A stretch of 64,000 bases of DNA from NORP240 sp942492445 (GCA_942492445.1 CALOEW010000090.1:1-64000); one strand, 5' to 3'. Counted from the stretch's first letter, positions 10,332 to 18,664 are shown. Notes: generated by a model from the letters alone, not told the origin. A program made the numbers and translations.

Positions 10332-11025
10332 TCAGTTCAGCCGGAGCTCGGCTGCGGCCTTGTCCTGGTCGGACTGATGCTTGAGCACCACTCCCAGCGT
10401 GGCACGGACTGCGTCGTCGTCCAGGGTGTCCATCCCGAGCGCACGCAGGGTCCGGCCCCAGTCGATGGTTTCGGCGACCGACGGCACTTTCTTGAGCTGC
10501 ATTGCACGCATGACGCGCACGGTGCGGACCAGCTGCTCCGCGATTGCCTCCGGCAGCTCCGGCACCCGACTGGCCAGAATTCTCCGTTCGAGTTCGGCAT
10601 CCGGAAAGTCGAGATGCAGGAACAGGCAGCGACGTTTGAGTGCTTCGGACAGTTCGCGAGTGGCGTTCGAGGTCAGAACCGTGAACGGCTTGCGGGTCGC
10701 GGTGATCGTGCCGAGCTCGGGAATGGTGACAGCGAAGTCGCTCAGCACCTCGAGCAGCAAACCCTCGATCTCGACGTCGGCCTTGTCGGTCTCGTCGATC
10801 AGCAACACCGTGGGATCCTCGCGGCGGATCGCCTGCAACAACGGCCTCGCGAGCAGGAACTCCTCCGAGAACACATCGACCTTGGTGGAGTCCCAGTACT
10901 CGTGTCCCGCCGCGGGACCTCGACTGAATTCGCAGGATCTGCTTGGCGTGATTCCACTCGTACAGGGCACGTGCCTCGTCGACGCCCTCGTAGCACTGCA
11001 AGCGCACGAGTTCGGCCTCGGAGGT
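10332..11025 (-). pseudogene. MoxR-type AAA+ ATPase, N-terminus lost at the chimeric junction
   Basis: The retained part starts with AELVRLQCYEGVDEARALYE and WNHAKQILRIQ. After a frameshift near 10,920 it continues HEYWDSTKVDVFSEEFLLAR, Walker B VLLIDETDKAD, sensor 1 FTVLTSNATRELSEALKRR, and ends AAAELRLN at 10332. About 65 residues that should hold the Walker A P-loop are absent. In their place, in the same frame, comes a gammaproteobacterial beta-barrel protein. The gene is therefore cut by the junction rather than evolutionarily degraded. It would have worked with the VWA protein downstream. Confidence 0.85.
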
Positions 11026-11030
11026 GATCA
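11011..11030. other. Chimeric junction, actinobacterium to gammaproteobacterium
   Basis: On the minus strand the barrel protein reads ...QSALLITSE and then switches in frame to AELVRLQCYEG..., which belongs to a MoxR ATPase. Left of the point the DNA is very GC-rich with dense frameshifts and actinobacterial gene order; right of it the genes are gammaproteobacterial. No insertion-sequence end, integrase, tRNA or repeat lies at the boundary. The exact base is uncertain within about 20 bases. Confidence 0.85.
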
Positions 11031-12250
11031 ACAGCGCGCTTTGCCGGGTCAGTTGCCGGCGGTATTGCCACAACAGATAGGTTCTCTGGGTCCACCTTTG
11101 GGCACCGGATGAAAGCAGCGGGTTGTATCCCTCCCGATCATCCAGCCTGGTGTGACTGAGCTGGCTCAGAAAGATCCCGTTGCCGGCGGGTATGCGCCAG
11201 CTCATGTTGGCCTGCCAGCCATTGCGATGGCCTCCCGGCCGGTCAGCTTTCACAGCCGCATTTTCCAGTACCGCCAGTTCCGCGGTAAACAACTGACCTC
11301 CGAATCGGGTTTGCAGTGGACAATTGAAGCCACCGGCAGCTTTAGCCTCCACTCCGTTCAAGCGGCTGTTTTCATGAAACAGCTGGTGCTGTAAAGCCAG
11401 GCCGACAAAAGGTCTGCACGGACTGGGCACTCGTGGAAGATAGCGGGCTCCGAATTCGGAGGCGGTGTAAAAATGGCTGCCGCCAAAAAGCAGATGGGAG
11501 ACCCCTGTCTCCAACTGCCAGCTTCGCCGCCGCCCCGGGTAATTGAGCGCGTAGCGCAGGTCGAACTGGACCTGGTCCGATCGCGAATCCTCGCTGGTCC
11601 GGCCACGAGCCTCCAACAGCCAGTTATGCTGGTAATCAGGGGCAAGTTGCCGGAATCTCGCTCCCAGGCGGGCATTCAGATAAGGTCCACTGACGCGGCG
11701 ATACTCCGGATTCAGTGCCAGTACCACGTCTTCACCGGACAGGGTGAGAGTGATCTCACCGACGTCAGGGGCGCTGTTCAGGTTATTGTCATAGCCGGCC
11801 AGCACGTCCAGCTGAATCAACCTCTGGCTGGTGAGTGATTGCCAGTTTTGTTGCCGGTTTTCAAGAATCCCCCGCAGATTCTCCGGCAGGTCCCCGCGTC
11901 CGAGTAACCTGGTGTTCAGTTCCAGGGCGGCAAACAGGTCGCCCTGTAGGTAGAGTGCCTGGGCGTAATCGATCTGGGCTGCGCCATGGTCAGGATCGAG
12001 CAGCAGCGCCCGCTCGAGCATCTCCAGGGCTGCGGGTACATCGCCACTGTTGAGCCGGGCGGCACCGTAGAGGGCAAAAAATTCGGCGCTATCAAGGCAA
12101 TCCGGCAGCAACAGCGACAACTGCCGGCCCACCACCGGCCAGTCGGGATCTGCCCCCGGGTAAAGGAGTCAGGTCCGGGCAGGCCGCGGCAATCGGCCGA
12201 GTACCAACCAACAACGTGAGTAACACGAGTTTTTTCAGTAGTTCGGGCAA
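11022..12250 (-). pseudogene. TPR plus outer-membrane barrel protein, SLAM/DUF560-like, 3' end cut off
   Basis: A signal peptide (LLKKLVLLTLLVGTRPIAAA) starts from a TTG at 12250; the frame has a TGA just upstream and no ATG. A one-base shift at the C5/G5 run near 12,153–12,160 is needed to join it to the mature part. Residues about 30–120 are TPR-like (AALEMLERALLLDPDHGAAQ, DYAQALYLQGDLFAALEL). The remainder is beta-rich, beginning with the DUF560 hallmark LDVLAGYDNNLNSAPD. SLAM proteins move lipoproteins to the cell surface. The chain stops at the junction, so the last barrel strands are missing. It is the third gene of the fecR–cyclase group, 135 bases behind the cyclase. Confidence 0.7.
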
Positions 12251-12385
12251 TGAGATCCGCCTGCAGACAAGTCAGTTATCGGGTGGGAGCGTGAGGCATG
12301 GCGGCAATTATCCTGAATCGAGCTGGTGCCGCAACTATAAATTCACGGCAAGCAACAACACCGCTTCCGAATAACCGGAATCTTA

Positions 12386-14383
12386 TTATGGACGACCGCC
12401 TTTTATAACCTTGAGGTTCACGGTGTCAGACAATTTGCGCTGGCTGATGATTGCCGCCGGAGGCGCAAACAGGCAATGGGGAATACGTAATCCGCTCAGC
12501 AGGTAGCTGCCCTGGGATTCCAGGCCGAAATCGCTCAACTGCCGGGCTGCACACTCACCGACCAGGATGGGCTGTGCCAGATTTGCCGTCATCTCCTGAA
12601 TCCGGAGAGTGACCGTAACCGTGTCACCGAGCAAGGTGTGAGTGCGGCGGTTGGCCGGGCCGATCGATCCAATCAGGGCAGGCCCCTGTTCGATACCGAT
12701 TCCCAGGGCCAGAGGTTCCAGCCCCGGGGGCGGGTGCTGGGGCAGCATTTCAGAATCAATGGTGCGCTGCATTTCCCTGGCAGCGAGCAGCGCTTTCCTC
12801 GCCGAGGCGGCGTCCTGCTCATCCCAGACGGCAAGCAGGCCGTCGCCTTTGAATTCCTGAATCCTGCCACCGTGATGTGCAATGATTTCCGCAGCCTTGG
12901 TGAAAAAGAAATGCAATACCGCCGCCGACTCCTCTGGCGGCCGGGCTTCTCCGAACGCGGAAAAATTGCGCAGGTCGGCGCTCAGCAATGTCACATTGCA
13001 ACGGCGCGCATTGATACTGGAGCTGGGCAGCGAGAAGGCAATCTCCCGTGCCACGTCACCGGGCAGATAGCTGCTGAGATTATGGAACACCCTGCTGCGC
13101 TCATAACGCAGGCGTTTCTGCTCGAGCAACAACAACAGACTGGCAGCCAGCACGCTGAACAACGCCGGATACAGCCACCCTATCCACAAATTGCTGGAAG
13201 CCAGCATCTGCAGATGGAGTGACACCGCCAGCAATGGAAACAGTACCCCGGCAACCGGCAGGCCGTAGGCCGCAACGCGGTCCCTGGTACCCGCCAGGGT
13301 GTAGAGAATTCCGCCAATAATGAAACTCAACAACCCCAGCAACAGGCCGGATATTCTGGGCGAATAGGGAATGTTGGAGTCCAGCAGGCTGGTCAGAATT
13401 CGAGCCTGAATCTCTACACCGGGAGCAACCCCGGAATAGGGGGTGGGAACAATATCGCCGATCCCGAAGGCCGTGGCACCGACAAGAACCCAGGTATTCT
13501 CAAGAAGTTGCGGGTCGATCACACCGTTCATGACGTCCACGGCCGACACCGCCTGGTAACTGCCCGGGGCTTTCTTGTAAGAAATCCGGAGGTTACCATC
13601 GGAGTCCAGCGGAATTTCCAGCCCCGGATAGGAATCCAGCTGCAACACCTGGCTCGGCCCGAACCCGTTTGCACCTTCCTGAAGCTTCACTCCCCAGCTG
13701 TTGCCATTGACACTGTGCAATAACGCCGCCAGCGCCAGCGCCGGGTAGGGCTGATTGTCGACACAGATCAGCGCGGGAATTTTACGTACGGCACCATCAT
13801 CAGATATCAGCGGTGTTATATGACCTCGGGGGATCGCGGTAAAACCGGCATGCGGCGCCAGATAATTGGTGGTGTTGGCGGATACCTGCCGGCACGAGGC
13901 TCCAGCCACCGGATGCGACATAGCCCCTATCGAGACTGTCTGGTCAGACTGGAGGACGGGTACCTGAGCGATAACGGCACCCCGCGAGGACTGCAGTGCC
14001 GACAGCAGTTGAGCGTCGCCGCTTGCGGGCTCGGAATAAACGATGTCGTGCAATTGTAATTGCACATCCGCCTCGTTGAGGGCACGAGTAAGCTTCGCCA
14101 TTTCCTCTCTGGGCCAGGGCCAGGCACCGACTTCGGCGATACTCTTTTCGTCAATGGCGACAATCGTCAGACGCTGTTCCAGGGAATCATCAGGAGCCAG
14201 GGTCCAGCCCAGCACGCCAACGCGCTCCTCCAGCGACCCCAGACTGTCATCGAAGGCAATCAGCAACCCGGCGCTTAACAGCGCCGCCAGCGCCAGCATA
14301 AGAATCCGCCCACCACGGGGCATCATCCGCACGGCTATGGAAAGCGGATTCAGCAAATCGTTGATACGGGTCGGCTGGCTCAT
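12386..14383 (-). CDS. CHASE2 sensor with class III adenylate/guanylate cyclase domain
   Basis: This 665-residue membrane protein has one N-terminal transmembrane segment (residues about 26–46), an extracytoplasmic CHASE2 domain (about 50–330, starting LTIVAIDEKSIAEVGAWPWP), three hydrophobic segments (about 345–430) and a C-terminal class III cyclase (about 460–640). Both metal aspartates are visible, in LLSADLRNFSAF and FKGDGLLAVW. The Lys before GDG is the residue that favours adenine. In LLGDTVTVTLRIQ the Arg is kept, but the usual Asn of the VNxAAR motif is Thr. It starts 2 bases after the fecR stop, so the two are surely one transcript. The likely role is envelope sensing coupled to cAMP production. 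Confidence 0.88.
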   Translation of the reverse strand: MSQPTRINDLLNPLSIAVRMMPRGGRILMLALAALLSAGLLIAFDDSLGSLEERVGVLGWTLAPDDSLEQRLTIVAIDEKSIAEVGAWPWPREEMAKLTRALNEADVQLQLHDIVYSEPASGDAQLLSALQSSRGAVIAQVPVLQSDQTVSIGAMSHPVAGASCRQVSANTTNYLAPHAGFTAIPRGHITPLISDDGAVRKIPALICVDNQPYPALALAALLHSVNGNSWGVKLQEGANGFGPSQVLQLDSYPGLEIPLDSDGNLRISYKKAPGSYQAVSAVDVMNGVIDPQLLENTWVLVGATAFGIGDIVPTPYSGVAPGVEIQARILTSLLDSNIPYSPRISGLLLGLLSFIIGGILYTLAGTRDRVAAYGLPVAGVLFPLLAVSLHLQMLASSNLWIGWLYPALFSVLAASLLLLLEQKRLRYERSRVFHNLSSYLPGDVAREIAFSLPSSSINARRCNVTLLSADLRNFSAFGEARPPEESAAVLHFFFTKAAEIIAHHGGRIQEFKGDGLLAVWDEQDAASARKALLAAREMQRTIDSEMLPQHPPPGLEPLALGIGIEQGPALIGSIGPANRRTHTLLGDTVTVTLRIQEMTANLAQPILVGECAARQLSDFGLESQGSYLLSGLRIPHCLFAPPAAIISQRKLSDTVNLKVIKGGRP

Positions 14384-14385
14384 CG

Positions 14386-15828
14386 TTACTGGCTATTCCA
14401 CAGGGTCAGACCCTGTATACCTCCGTTCTCGAGCTGGCGATCGAACAGATACCCCGCCTCGGTACCATCCAGACTTACGGCACCAATGACATTCTGGGTG
14501 TCTGAGCGTTCGTAAAAATAGCCCCCGGAATAGATTCTTCCCATGGCACTGAAATCTATCAGGCCGGTCGAAGCGTGCTCAAGACTCAGCTCCGTGGTGA
14601 AGGTATTGCGATCGAAATCGATATTGAGCGCGCCGCTCTTGACCTGCATGGCGACTATGCCGGACTCGGAGCTGTAGAAGGCCTGTGCGCTGTTCAGTGA
14701 AAACCCGATCACTCCCAGTCCCGAATCAACCCTCGCGGTGCCGCCCTGCTGGTCTCGAAACAGTCCGTAGTCTCCGTTTCCAATAGTGATATCACGACCT
14801 ATGTCGGCTTCCGTCGATGCCACCGTGATCCGCTCCAGATCACCCTGCCCCTCGGACCAGGACCAGCGGCCCCACAGCAGTTGACGTTCCTTGAGCACCT
14901 CCTCGACAACCGGCTGCGGCGGAGTAAAATCATCCACGACTCCTGCATCTGAATCCTTGGAATTGGAAACAAGCAACCTGGCGTCGGCAGCCAGACGAGC
15001 CGACGTCACCCCTTCCAGGTAAACTTCACTGCCTTCGGCTTTCTGTTCCCCATCCCCGTCCTGTTCCGAGCCGGATTCCTCGGCATTCGTTAGCTGCATT
15101 TCATTACGCAGCAGCCGCGGATTACGTTCATAGGTTGCCGGCGTGGTGACGACTCCATCGGCGTTGAATTCCACTATCTGCAGGGAGTCTCCGCTCAGTT
15201 CGATGGCATTGTCGGCACAGGGCCCCAGGGCATCCGATGTGCAGACCTCCGAAAAGGGCGCCATGACGATCACCCCTTCATTGACCAGTGCGCGCACGGT
15301 CTGCGGAGTCGCGCTGACAGCAAAATCTGTTCCGCGCACGCCGATCGCGGCAATTGGCGTATTCAGGCGGAACCGTTGCCGGGCGGATCTGGCGGCATCA
15401 CCGGAAATGGAACGTGCCACGCCCTCGACGAGATTGAATTTGATGGACGACTGATCCGGGTTTTTGGCATCGTAGTTGTAGAGGACCACCTGCAGCCTGC
15501 TGTTGGGGCGGACGCTGACCAGTCCTTCGTCGATAAACCGTATGTGGGCATGCCCATTGGCACTGGTGACAATCTGATCACCGACTTTAACCGGGAAACC
15601 CACTTCAAGCTCGTGCCTGCCGGACGCCGGATTGTCCACAAAGGCTTTCCCCAGCACCAGGCTGATCTCGCCCACCTGCTCCGGACCCCAATATTCAGTC
15701 GGCGAATTTCCCTCGGCCAGTGCGCCGCCCGTTGCCAGAATCAATGCCGTGGCCACGAAAAAGCGGAGCGAATAGTTAAAGATTGCAGCAGATCTGACGA
15801 AATGCTCGAATGTCTTGTTTGATTTCAT
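14386..15828 (-). CDS. FecR-domain periplasmic/envelope protein
   Basis: I chose the ATG at 15828 because GGAG lies 9 bases upstream; an earlier in-frame start at 15861 has no ribosome site. The 480-residue product has a signal peptide (LRFFVATALILATGGALA). A FecR domain follows at about residues 45–190 (VGFPVKVGDQIVTSANGHAH, SVRPNSRLQVVLYNY, LNTPIAAIGVRGTDFAVSA). An acidic spacer follows, then a beta-rich C-terminal domain of no family I recognise. Unlike FecR of iron uptake there is no sigma-factor partner. Close coupling with the CHASE2 cyclase suggests it presents or modulates the periplasmic signal. Confidence 0.82.
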   Translation of the reverse strand: MKSNKTFEHFVRSAAIFNYSLRFFVATALILATGGALAEGNSPTEYWGPEQVGEISLVLGKAFVDNPASGRHELEVGFPVKVGDQIVTSANGHAHIRFIDEGLVSVRPNSRLQVVLYNYDAKNPDQSSIKFNLVEGVARSISGDAARSARQRFRLNTPIAAIGVRGTDFAVSATPQTVRALVNEGVIVMAPFSEVCTSDALGPCADNAIELSGDSLQIVEFNADGVVTTPATYERNPRLLRNEMQLTNAEESGSEQDGDGEQKAEGSEVYLEGVTSARLAADARLLVSNSKDSDAGVVDDFTPPQPVVEEVLKERQLLWGRWSWSEGQGDLERITVASTEADIGRDITIGNGDYGLFRDQQGGTARVDSGLGVIGFSLNSAQAFYSSESGIVAMQVKSGALNIDFDRNTFTTELSLEHASTGLIDFSAMGRIYSGGYFYERSDTQNVIGAVSLDGTEAGYLFDRQLENGGIQGLTLWNSQ

Positions 15829-15888
15829 TCTGTGTTTCTCCGCGGGAAACGGCAGGACCACCGCCCGTTATTCGCGCATCTTACGTTT

Positions 15889-15905
15889 GGTGACAGTAAC
15901 TCACC
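15889..15905. promoter_or_regulatory. Imperfectly spaced palindrome GGTGA-N7-TCACC
   Basis: The half-sites ggtga and tcacc flank 7 bases, one more than a canonical Crp site. It lies 15 bases from the better palindrome and on the fecR side of the divergent promoter region. It may be an accessory site or chance. Confidence 0.3.
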
Positions 15906-15919
15906 TGATGACGTGCCCA

Positions 15920-15935
15920 AGTGATGGCCGTCACA
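15920..15935. promoter_or_regulatory. Crp-like operator AGTGA-N6-TCACA
   Basis: The 16-base site matches the Crp consensus TGTGA-N6-TCACA at 9 of 10 positions. It lies between fecR and the Crp-type gene. Its centre is about 63 bases upstream of the start predicted from the adjacent -10 box, close to the class I Crp position. The neighbouring regulator keeps the RETVxR recognition-helix pattern that reads GTGA. Confidence 0.6.
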
Positions 15936-15956
15936 CGAGAGTCAGAAAATCCATTT

Positions 15957-15984
15957 TTGCCACCGGGATTCAAGTAGTTATAAT
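15957..15984 (+). promoter_or_regulatory. Sigma-70 promoter for the Crp-like gene
   Basis: TTGCCA at 15957–15962 and a perfect TATAAT at 15979–15984 are separated by 16 bases. Transcription would begin near 15,991, about 50 bases before the ATG at 16041. The Crp-like operator lies just upstream. Confidence 0.65.
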
Positions 15985-16040
15985 AACCAACCTACCCGTG
16001 ACAGGGGAAGTAGCGGCAAAGAATCCAGGGTTAAATACTG

Positions 16041-16742
16041 ATGGTGATAACCACTGATCTGCTGCGCACTTTCCCGGTTCTCAAGTCGTTGCCCGATCCA
16101 GTTCTCAACGAATTGGCCCAGCGCTCCACGCTCCAGAAGCATTCCCGAAGAGCCATCGTTCTGAGTGCCGGTGTACGCGAGGATTGCGTCTGCTTTTTGT
16201 TTGAAGGGCGCTTGCAAGGTGTAGATTTTACGGTAGATGGAAGGGAAGTGGGTCTTTACTTCGTGGAACCGGGCGACTTTTGTGGCGAGCTGGGTCTTTT
16301 CGACGACGGCCCGCAGCCTGAATATGTGATAGCATTGACCTCCTCAGCGGTGGTGGCGGTGCCGGTTGAGCAAATGCGCAAGGTCATGGTGAACACACCG
16401 GGGGTCGCCAACGTTCTTGGCACCCGGCTGGCTGCCAGGGTGCGCCAGTTAACCTTTCAACGCTCTTTGCTCGGTCTGCCCAACATCGCCCAGCGGGTCT
16501 GCTGCCAGCTGTGGGCGCTGGTCCCGGTCAAGGATCGCGACGGGGCGGGGCAGTCGGAACTGCAGAATCCCCCTACCCACATGGAAATTGCCATCATGCT
16601 GAATATCAGCCGGGAAACAGTCACCAGGGTGTTTCAGGCTCTGCAGGGCAGACAGGTGGTGAAACGGGATGGTCCGGGCCTCCTGCGGGTTAACAATCTC
16701 GACCTGTTGAGAAAACTTGCCGAGGGGAAAGAGGAGCTGTAA
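16041..16742 (+). CDS. Crp/Fnr-family transcription regulator
   Basis: The 233-residue product has a cyclic-nucleotide-binding-type barrel (about 10–125) with the turn EPGDFCGELGLFDDG, and a winged helix with IAIMLNISRETVTRVFQALQ (about 180–205). The Arg-Glu-x3-Arg of the recognition helix matches that of E. coli Crp. The phosphate-binding cassette does not: after GELGLF the Arg-Ser pair that holds the cAMP phosphate is missing (DDGPQPEYVIAL), and the C-helix Thr-Ser is not conserved. It may bind another ligand or bind cAMP differently. There are no Fnr-type N-terminal cysteines. CAGGG at 16026–16030 serves as ribosome site. It lies divergent from the fecR–cyclase genes and upstream of the type I exporter. 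Confidence 0.85.
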   Translation: MVITTDLLRTFPVLKSLPDPVLNELAQRSTLQKHSRRAIVLSAGVREDCVCFLFEGRLQGVDFTVDGREVGLYFVEPGDFCGELGLFDDGPQPEYVIALTSSAVVAVPVEQMRKVMVNTPGVANVLGTRLAARVRQLTFQRSLLGLPNIAQRVCCQLWALVPVKDRDGAGQSELQNPPTHMEIAIMLNISRETVTRVFQALQGRQVVKRDGPGLLRVNNLDLLRKLAEGKEEL

Positions 16743-16915
16743 GTGGATGTCAAGACTTACAGTTTTCGCGTCTGCTGGTGTAAGATGCACGGATTTTTTG
16801 GGGAAAAGCTGGAAAATCACCCACCCAGTCCCCACGTTACCACTTTCGTTAACGCCGCCTGCCTTGATGCCAACAGGAATTCGGCTCGATAGAAACAATA
16901 AAGCAGATTACCGAT

Positions 16916-18664
16916 ATGACCCGGAATTCAGACGGACCCCGCTATCCTGAGCTGGCCGAAACGCTGCTCAGTGTCAAGCGCTACTTTATCTTCGCTGGCG
17001 TGTTCAGCATTGCCGTCAATCTCCTCATGCTGGTACCCATTATTTACATGATGCAGGTCTATGATCGCGTCATCGGCAGCGGCAGCCTGTCAACCCTTGC
17101 CATGCTTACCCTGATCATCGTGTTCCTGCTGATAGGCATGGGGGGATTCGAATGGGTGAGATCCATGATCCTCATCAATGCCAGCAACCGCATTGAGCTT
17201 GGACTTCGGGAACGGGTCTACGACGCCATGTTTCGGCGTGCCATGAACAACAGTGGTGCACGCAATGACACGGCTTTACGGGATCTTACCGGTCTTCGGC
17301 AGTTCATGACCGGGAACGGCCTGTTCGCGTTTTTTGACGCACCCTGGTTTCCCATTTATATCGGCATCATGTTCCTGTTTCACCCGTGGTTCGGTATCGC
17401 CGCAATAATCGCCGGAATCATCATGGTGGCACTGGCAGTGACCAATGAAAAAGTCACCAACAAACGCTTGAAAGACGCCAACTCCCAGGCCAACCTGGTC
17501 AATTACCAGGTGGTGAGCAATCTGCGCAATGCCGAGGTCATAGCCGCCATGGGGATGATCGGGGATGTGCGGCGCAGCCAACAACAGCGGTCGAACAACG
17601 TGCTGGGGTTGCAGACCGACGCCAGCAAGGCTGGCAGCGCCATTTCCGCTTCCACCAAGACATTTCGAATTACTGCACAATCCCTCATCCTGGGGCTCGG
17701 GGCTTTACTGGCGCTGAGAGGGCAGATTTCCCCCGGCATGATGATCGCCGGCTCACTGTTACTGGGCCGCGCGCTGGCGCCTATCGATCTGCTGGTCAGT
17801 ACCTGGAAAGGCTTTTCCGTGGCCAGGGCCCAATATGAACGCCTTGGCGAACTGCTTGAGGCTGTTCCTGAAAACCCCGAAACCATGAGCCTGCCGGCAC
17901 CCAAAGGCCACCTGACCGTAGAGCAGGCTGTGGTTACCCCGCCCGGAGCCAGATCGCCGGTAATAAAGGGAGTTTCCCTGGAGCTGAACCCGGGCGAAAC
18001 GCTGGGAATCGTCGGCCCCAGCGCGTCGGGCAAATCCAGCCTGGCACGGGCGATTCTGGGCATCTGGCCGACGATTTCCGGGCGGGTGCGGCTTGACGGG
18101 GCGGATGTAGCCGCCTGGGATCGCACCGAGCTTGGGCCTCATATCGGCTATCTGCCCCAGGATATCGAACTGTTCGATGGCTCTATCTCGGAGAATATCT
18201 GCCGATTTGGCGAAGTGGACTCGGAAAAAATTGTCCAGGCTGCCAGGCTGGCCGGTGTGCATGACCTGATTCTGCGCTTGCCTGACGGCTATGATACGGT
18301 GATCGGTGGCAGCGGCGGCGTGCTTTCCGGCGGCCAGCGCCAGCGAATCGGTCTTGCCAGGGCGCTGTACGGAGACCCCCGTCTTCTGGTTCTGGATGAA
18401 CCCAATTCAAACCTGGACGATCAGGGGGAGAAGGAACTGGTTGAAGCGCTTCGCCGTGCAAAAGCAAATGGCTGCACGATTGTGGTCATTACCCATCGCA
18501 CCATGGTACTTCAATGCGTGGATAAGATTCTGGTGCTGCGCGAAGGTCTCGTTTTCGCGTACGGCAATCGTGATCAGGTCCTGGCCCAGTTGGCGGGCAA
18601 GACTCCGGCTAATGTGCAGGGCGGAAGTCTGCCCGGAAAAGCCGGGGCCGCCAGTGCAAACTGA
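16916..18664 (+). CDS. Type I secretion ABC exporter, PrtD/AprD family
   Basis: This 582-residue inner-membrane ATPase has an N-terminal transmembrane domain (helices from about residue 25, for example FIFAGVFSIAVNLLMLVPII) and a C-terminal nucleotide-binding domain. The latter carries Walker A GPSASGKSS, signature LSGGQRQRIGLARAL, Walker B LLVLDEPNSNLD and the switch His in VVITHR. There is no N-terminal peptidase domain, so it belongs to the PrtD type that exports proteases, lipases and RTX proteins with uncleaved C-terminal signals. It is followed by an adaptor and an outer-membrane channel, making a complete system; no substrate gene is in the window. Confidence 0.92.
   Translation: MTRNSDGPRYPELAETLLSVKRYFIFAGVFSIAVNLLMLVPIIYMMQVYDRVIGSGSLSTLAMLTLIIVFLLIGMGGFEWVRSMILINASNRIELGLRERVYDAMFRRAMNNSGARNDTALRDLTGLRQFMTGNGLFAFFDAPWFPIYIGIMFLFHPWFGIAAIIAGIIMVALAVTNEKVTNKRLKDANSQANLVNYQVVSNLRNAEVIAAMGMIGDVRRSQQQRSNNVLGLQTDASKAGSAISASTKTFRITAQSLILGLGALLALRGQISPGMMIAGSLLLGRALAPIDLLVSTWKGFSVARAQYERLGELLEAVPENPETMSLPAPKGHLTVEQAVVTPPGARSPVIKGVSLELNPGETLGIVGPSASGKSSLARAILGIWPTISGRVRLDGADVAAWDRTELGPHIGYLPQDIELFDGSISENICRFGEVDSEKIVQAARLAGVHDLILRLPDGYDTVIGGSGGVLSGGQRQRIGLARALYGDPRLLVLDEPNSNLDDQGEKELVEALRRAKANGCTIVVITHRTMVLQCVDKILVLREGLVFAYGNRDQVLAQLAGKTPANVQGGSLPGKAGAASAN

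Noticed and set aside
1..11020. The actinobacterial block as a horizontally acquired island
   Set aside because: It consists of core genes (rpsT, holA, nadD, rsfS) in native chromosomal order, with no integrase, attachment site or repeat, and it ends inside broken genes.
10009..12135. A single 708-residue open frame joining the barrel protein to an AAA-like C-terminus
   Set aside because: It is a by-product of the chimeric junction. The part below about 10,920 is out of frame with the real MoxR protein and the two halves come from different phyla.
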